This document shows positions 6,497 through 9,331 of a DNA stretch of 9,331 bases, piece by piece. Numbering within the stretch: the stretch's first letter is position 1; every line of letters begins with the position of its first letter. Source of the stretch: Flavobacteriaceae bacterium (GTDB lineage Bacteria; Bacteroidota; Bacteroidia; Flavobacteriales; Flavobacteriaceae); contig JAURFJ010000047.1 in NCBI GenBank assembly GCA_030834365.1, positions 1 to 9,331 on the forward strand, written 5' to 3'. Under the pieces are notes generated by a model. The model saw only the letters and a program-made list of their open reading frames with translations, was not told the origin of the DNA and searched no databases. Position numbers and translations under genes: made by a program.

Positions 6497-7723
6497 TTAT
6501 TGCAACATGTTAACGGCACGTTTAACCGCCTCTACTAAGATATCGATTTCTTCTTTGGTGTTGTAAAAGGCAAAGCTCGCTCTAACCGTTCCGGGTACCT
6601 CAAAGTGGTTCATGACCGGTTGGGCACAGTGATGCCCTGTTCTCACGGCGACTCCTAGCTTGTCGAGAATGGCCCCTATGTCATACGGATGCACAGCCCC
6701 CACATTAAACGATATCACCGAAGCCTTTTGAGCCGCCTCACCAATGATGCGCAGCCCTTCAATCTTTTTGAGTTCGGTAGTGGCGTATTCAAGCAATTCG
6801 TGTTCGTAGGCCGCAATGACGTCAAAGCCTATTTGATTCATGTAGTCTATGGCCGCTCCAAAGGCGATGCCTCCGGCAATGTTTGGGGTTCCGGCTTCGA
6901 ATTTATGCGGAAGCCCTGCATAAGTGGTTTTGGCAAAACTCACCTCGACGATCATCTCTCCGCCACCCTGATAAGGAGGCAACTTTTCGAGCCATTCGCG
7001 CTTGCCATAGAGCAAACCCACTCCAGTAGGCCCACAAACCTTGTGGGCAGAGAGGGTATAAAAATCAACGTCTAAGGCTTGCATGTCGGCTTTAAAATGA
7101 GGCGCCGCTTGAGCCCCGTCAATCAAAACTGCCGAACCCACTGTGTGTGACTTGTCGATTATTTCTTTTATGGGATTAATAGTCCCAAGTGCATTGGATA
7201 CGTGGTTGCAAAAGACCACTTTAGTGCGCTGGCTCAACAACTGGTCGAAGGCCAGCATGTCGAGCTCTCCAACGTCATTCATCGGAATGACCTTGAGCAG
7301 GGCTCCTGTCTTTTCGCAGAGCATCTGCCACGGAACAATATTTGAATGGTGCTCCATTTCAGAAACCAACAGCTCATCGCTTGCCTTCAAAAAAGGTTCG
7401 AAGCCCGAGGCGACTATGTTTATCGCATGGGTCGTTCCGGCTGTAAAGATGATCTCGGCGGCTTCTTTTGCATTCAAGTGAGCCCTTAAGGTTTCTCGGG
7501 CCTTCTCATAGGCTTCGGTCGCCTCTTGAGACAGCGTGTGCACACCTCGGTGAATGTTGGCGTTGTACCTGCTGTAGTAATCTACAATGGTGTCTATTAC
7601 CTGAATGGGCGTTTGAGAAGTGGCCGCATTATCGAAATAAACCAGCGGCTTTCCGTTTACCGTGCGTTTCAGTATCGGAAAGTCTTTGCGGATGGCCTCA
7701 ACATCAAACGTGTGTGTCTTCAT
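6497..7723 (-). CDS. sufS: Cysteine desulfurase SufS
   Basis: SufS is a PLP enzyme of the group II NifS/CsdA type. It removes sulfur from L-cysteine, giving alanine and a persulfide passed to SufE. The 408 residues match the family. Visible active-site features are YFDNAATSQTP (29-39), MEHHSNIVPWQ (123-133, with the PLP-stacking histidine), DGAQ (202-205), the PLP lysine K228 in SAHKVCGPTGVGLLYG, and the persulfide cysteine C366 in RTGHHCAQP. All catalytic residues are present. It begins 8 bases after the sufD stop and precedes sufE. The start ATG at 7723 gives MKTHTFDVEAIRKDFPIL, the expected N terminus. Confidence 0.98.
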   Translation of the reverse strand: MKTHTFDVEAIRKDFPILKRTVNGKPLVYFDNAATSQTPIQVIDTIVDYYSRYNANIHRGVHTLSQEATEAYEKARETLRAHLNAKEAAEIIFTAGTTHAINIVASGFEPFLKASDELLVSEMEHHSNIVPWQMLCEKTGALLKVIPMNDVGELDMLAFDQLLSQRTKVVFCNHVSNALGTINPIKEIIDKSHTVGSAVLIDGAQAAPHFKADMQALDVDFYTLSAHKVCGPTGVGLLYGKREWLEKLPPYQGGGEMIVEVSFAKTTYAGLPHKFEAGTPNIAGGIAFGAAIDYMNQIGFDVIAAYEHELLEYATTELKKIEGLRIIGEAAQKASVISFNVGAVHPYDIGAILDKLGVAVRTGHHCAQPVMNHFEVPGTVRASFAFYNTKEEIDILVEAVKRAVNMLQ

Positions 7724-7731
7724 AGATTGAT

Positions 7732-9047
7732 TTATAGGTCGAACCCAAGTCTGACCCCTAATTTATCGGCAATCACCTGTTTAACCCGACGCTCTAGTGC
7801 CACATTTTTAACCGATTCGAGCACGTTGTTGGCGAAGGCATACATCAGCAGCGCGCGCGCCTCTTTCTCGGGGATACCTCTAGATCTTAAGTAAAACAAG
7901 GCCTCATTGTCGAGCTGACCAATGGTACAGCCGTGTGAACAGCGCACGTCATCAGCAAAGATCTCAAGCTGCGGTTTGGTGTTTATAGTCGACTTGTCGC
8001 TAACAAGCAAGTTGTTATTCTGCTGAAAGGCGTTGATTTTTTGAGCAATCTGATCGACGATGATCTTCCCGTTGAACACACCTACAGAACGGTCGTCGTA
8101 AATACCCTTATAATCTTGATGGCTCTCGCAATTGGGCTGTGCGTGGTGCACCAGCGTAAAGTGATCTATGTGTTGTCGCTCTGAGGCCAAGGTAACACCC
8201 TTTAAAATCGAATTACAGTGCTCTCCGTTCTGGTAAAAATTGAGGTTGTTACGAACGACTTTGTTTCCAAAAGACAAGGTGTGAACCCGCACTTCGCTAC
8301 CCTGCTTTTGATCGATATAGGTATTGTCAATGAGCGAGGCGGTTTGGTGATCGTTTTGAAATTTGTAGTAATCCAGAATCGCATTCTTTTCAGCAAAGAT
8401 CTGGTCACCGAGTTGGTAAAGGCCTCGATCGGAGCTAGGGCCTGATGCCGCTCAATGATTTGCGCCTCTGCACCTTCTTCTAATACAACCAGGTTTCGGG
8501 GCTGAAGCAGAATCTGCGGAGTGTTTCCCGTTGCAAAATGAACGATTTCGATGGGCTTAAGGGGTGCCTTTCCTTTAGGAATAAAAATATAGGCTCCCTC
8601 ATTAGCAAAAGAGGTGTTCAAGTTGGTAAGGGCATCTTTCGAGTTGGCCACCTTGTTGAAGTAGGCGTCGATGACATGCTTGTATTTAGGCTTTTCAATG
8701 GCGGCGCTAAAGAGGCAAACATCGACTCCGTCGTGGGTCGTCTCCGATAGAAAAGAGCTGTACTGCCCATCTACAAAAACAATTTTAAAGGTGTCCATTT
8801 CGTGCAAGAAGTACTGACGCACGCTGGCGTATTCTAAAGCGCACTTGGCCTTCGGAAAGATGCTGTAATCAGTGGCCAGCAACTCTTGAAGGGAGGTGTA
8901 CTTCCAAGCCTCTTGTTTCTTAGTCGGAAACCCTTGCTGTTCAAAGCGCTTGAGGGCCTCGGTGCGGATTTCGTGAACCGGATCGTTCACGTTCACTAGG
9001 TCTTCGAACGCGATGAATGACGATAAGAGCTTATCTGTAAAATCCAT
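7732..9047 (-). pseudogene. sufD: Fe-S cluster assembly protein SufD, split by a -1 frameshift
   Basis: SufD joins SufB and SufC in the SufBC2D scaffold that builds Fe-S clusters. Residues 1-215 (9047 to 8403) read as good SufD, with the hallmark GFPTKKQEAWKYTSL near the N terminus and LVVLEEGAEAQIIERHQ near the break. The true frame then moves. Bases 8402-8401 leave a two-base codon, and from 8400 the sequence resumes as IFAEKNAILDYYKFQND and continues to the stop at 7732. That part holds NCESHQDYKGI and DDVRCSHG, with C370 and H372 in restored numbering at the functionally important SufD positions. One inserted base gives a 438-residue protein of normal length. As written, the first frame ends at 8202 after 66 unrelated residues. 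A GTG at 8292 could mimic a start for the second part. A sequencing error is the most likely cause, because the rest shows no decay. Confidence 0.93.
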
Positions 9048-9059
9048 ACCTAGTCGTTT

Positions 9060-9331
9060 TCAGTTTTTGATCCAATCGTATCCCTTAGCCTCGAGCTCTT
9101 TCGCGAGCTCTTTAGTGCCCGACTTCACGATGCGTCCGTTATAAAGCACGTGAACATAGTCTGGAACAATATAATCGAGCAGACGCTGGTAATGCGTAAT
9201 CACTACGATGGCGTTGTCTTTATTTTTGAGTTTGTTGACCCCGTTAGCCACAATGCGCAGGGCATCAATGTCTAGCCCTGAGTCGGTCTCATCGAGAATC
9301 GCAAGTTTGGGCTCGAGCATAGCCATTTGGA
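9060..9331 (-). CDS. sufC: SUF system ATPase SufC, 5' end missing
   Basis: SufC is the ABC-type ATPase of the SufBC2D scaffold. It binds SufB and SufD, and its ATP cycle opens the complex for cluster assembly. Only the C-terminal part is in the window. The frame is open to the right edge, with a glutamine codon just before the MAMLEPK stretch, so that ATG is internal. The Walker B region LAILDETDSGLDIDA, with the SufC-specific DSGLDIDAL sequence, and the H-loop histidine in VVITHYQRLLDYI are visible. The tail ends KELEAKGYDWIKN, typical of the family. The Walker A and most of the signature region are missing with roughly the first 160 residues. The stop is 12 bases before the sufD start. sufB is expected further upstream, outside the window. 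Confidence 0.96.
   Translation of the reverse strand, partial: QMAMLEPKLAILDETDSGLDIDALRIVANGVNKLKNKDNAIVVITHYQRLLDYIVPDYVHVLYNGRIVKSGTKELAKELEAKGYDWIKN

Noticed and set aside
6689..7894. Several plus-strand open frames opposite sufS and sufD.
   Set aside because: They lie antisense to clear genes, have no family features, and show the composition expected of shadow frames.
8290..8292. GTG as the start of a separate gene for the sufD C-terminal part.
   Set aside because: The same frame continues upstream to 8400 with good SufD sequence, so this GTG is an internal valine codon.
8202..8402. The 66-residue C terminus of the first sufD frame as a real protein tail.
   Set aside because: The same bases read one frame over encode standard SufD sequence, so the tail is a frameshift product.
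8395..8410. Programmed ribosomal frameshifting in sufD.
   Set aside because: No X XXY YYZ slippery site, nearby stop or stimulating Shine-Dalgarno sequence is visible, and SufD is not known for recoding.

Overview
The window looks like chromosomal DNA of an aerobic member of the Bacteroidota, probably Flavobacteriales. I infer this from the gene set and order: a SUF iron-sulfur operon running sufC-sufD-sufS-sufE-DUF59-DUF2480, a Flavobacterium-type HflX, an oxygen-dependent HemF, few Shine-Dalgarno sequences, and promoter-like boxes of the Bacteroidota kind (TTG, then TAnnTTTG). I see no RNA gene, mobile element, CRISPR array or phage signature. Coding density is very high, and the only gap over 100 bases is 3874-3987.

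Positions 1-2514 (+ strand) hold a heme-biosynthesis cluster: the 3' part of hemF, a PhzF-family isomerase, and hemB. Each gene overlaps the next by 10 or 17 bases, which suggests co-transcription and translational coupling. HemB makes porphobilinogen early in the pathway and HemF acts late on coproporphyrinogen III. The PhzF-like protein has no assigned role.

Positions 2494-3873 (- strand) hold an unrecognised 459-residue protein that runs tail-to-tail into hemB. It has an N-terminal hydrophobic segment, a long strand-rich region, one membrane segment, and a C-terminal region that resembles a winged helix. It may be a membrane-anchored regulator. It is divergent from hflX (3988-5214, + strand), a ribosome-associated GTPase. 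The gap between them holds promoter-like boxes for both genes and a 24-base imperfect dyad.

Positions 5211-9331 (- strand) hold the SUF operon, entering from the right edge: sufC (5' end missing), sufD, sufS, sufE, a DUF59/SufT-type gene and a DUF2480 gene. SufS takes sulfur from cysteine, SufE relays it, and SufC and SufD form the cluster scaffold with SufB, which is presumably just outside the window. sufD is split by an apparent single-base deletion near 8401. The restored reading has normal length and content, so a sequencing error or a very recent mutation is the likely cause.

Most of the window is ordinary housekeeping. The parts worth a second look are the candidate transmembrane regulator with its dyad, the DUF2480 gene tied to the SUF operon, and the sufD frameshift.
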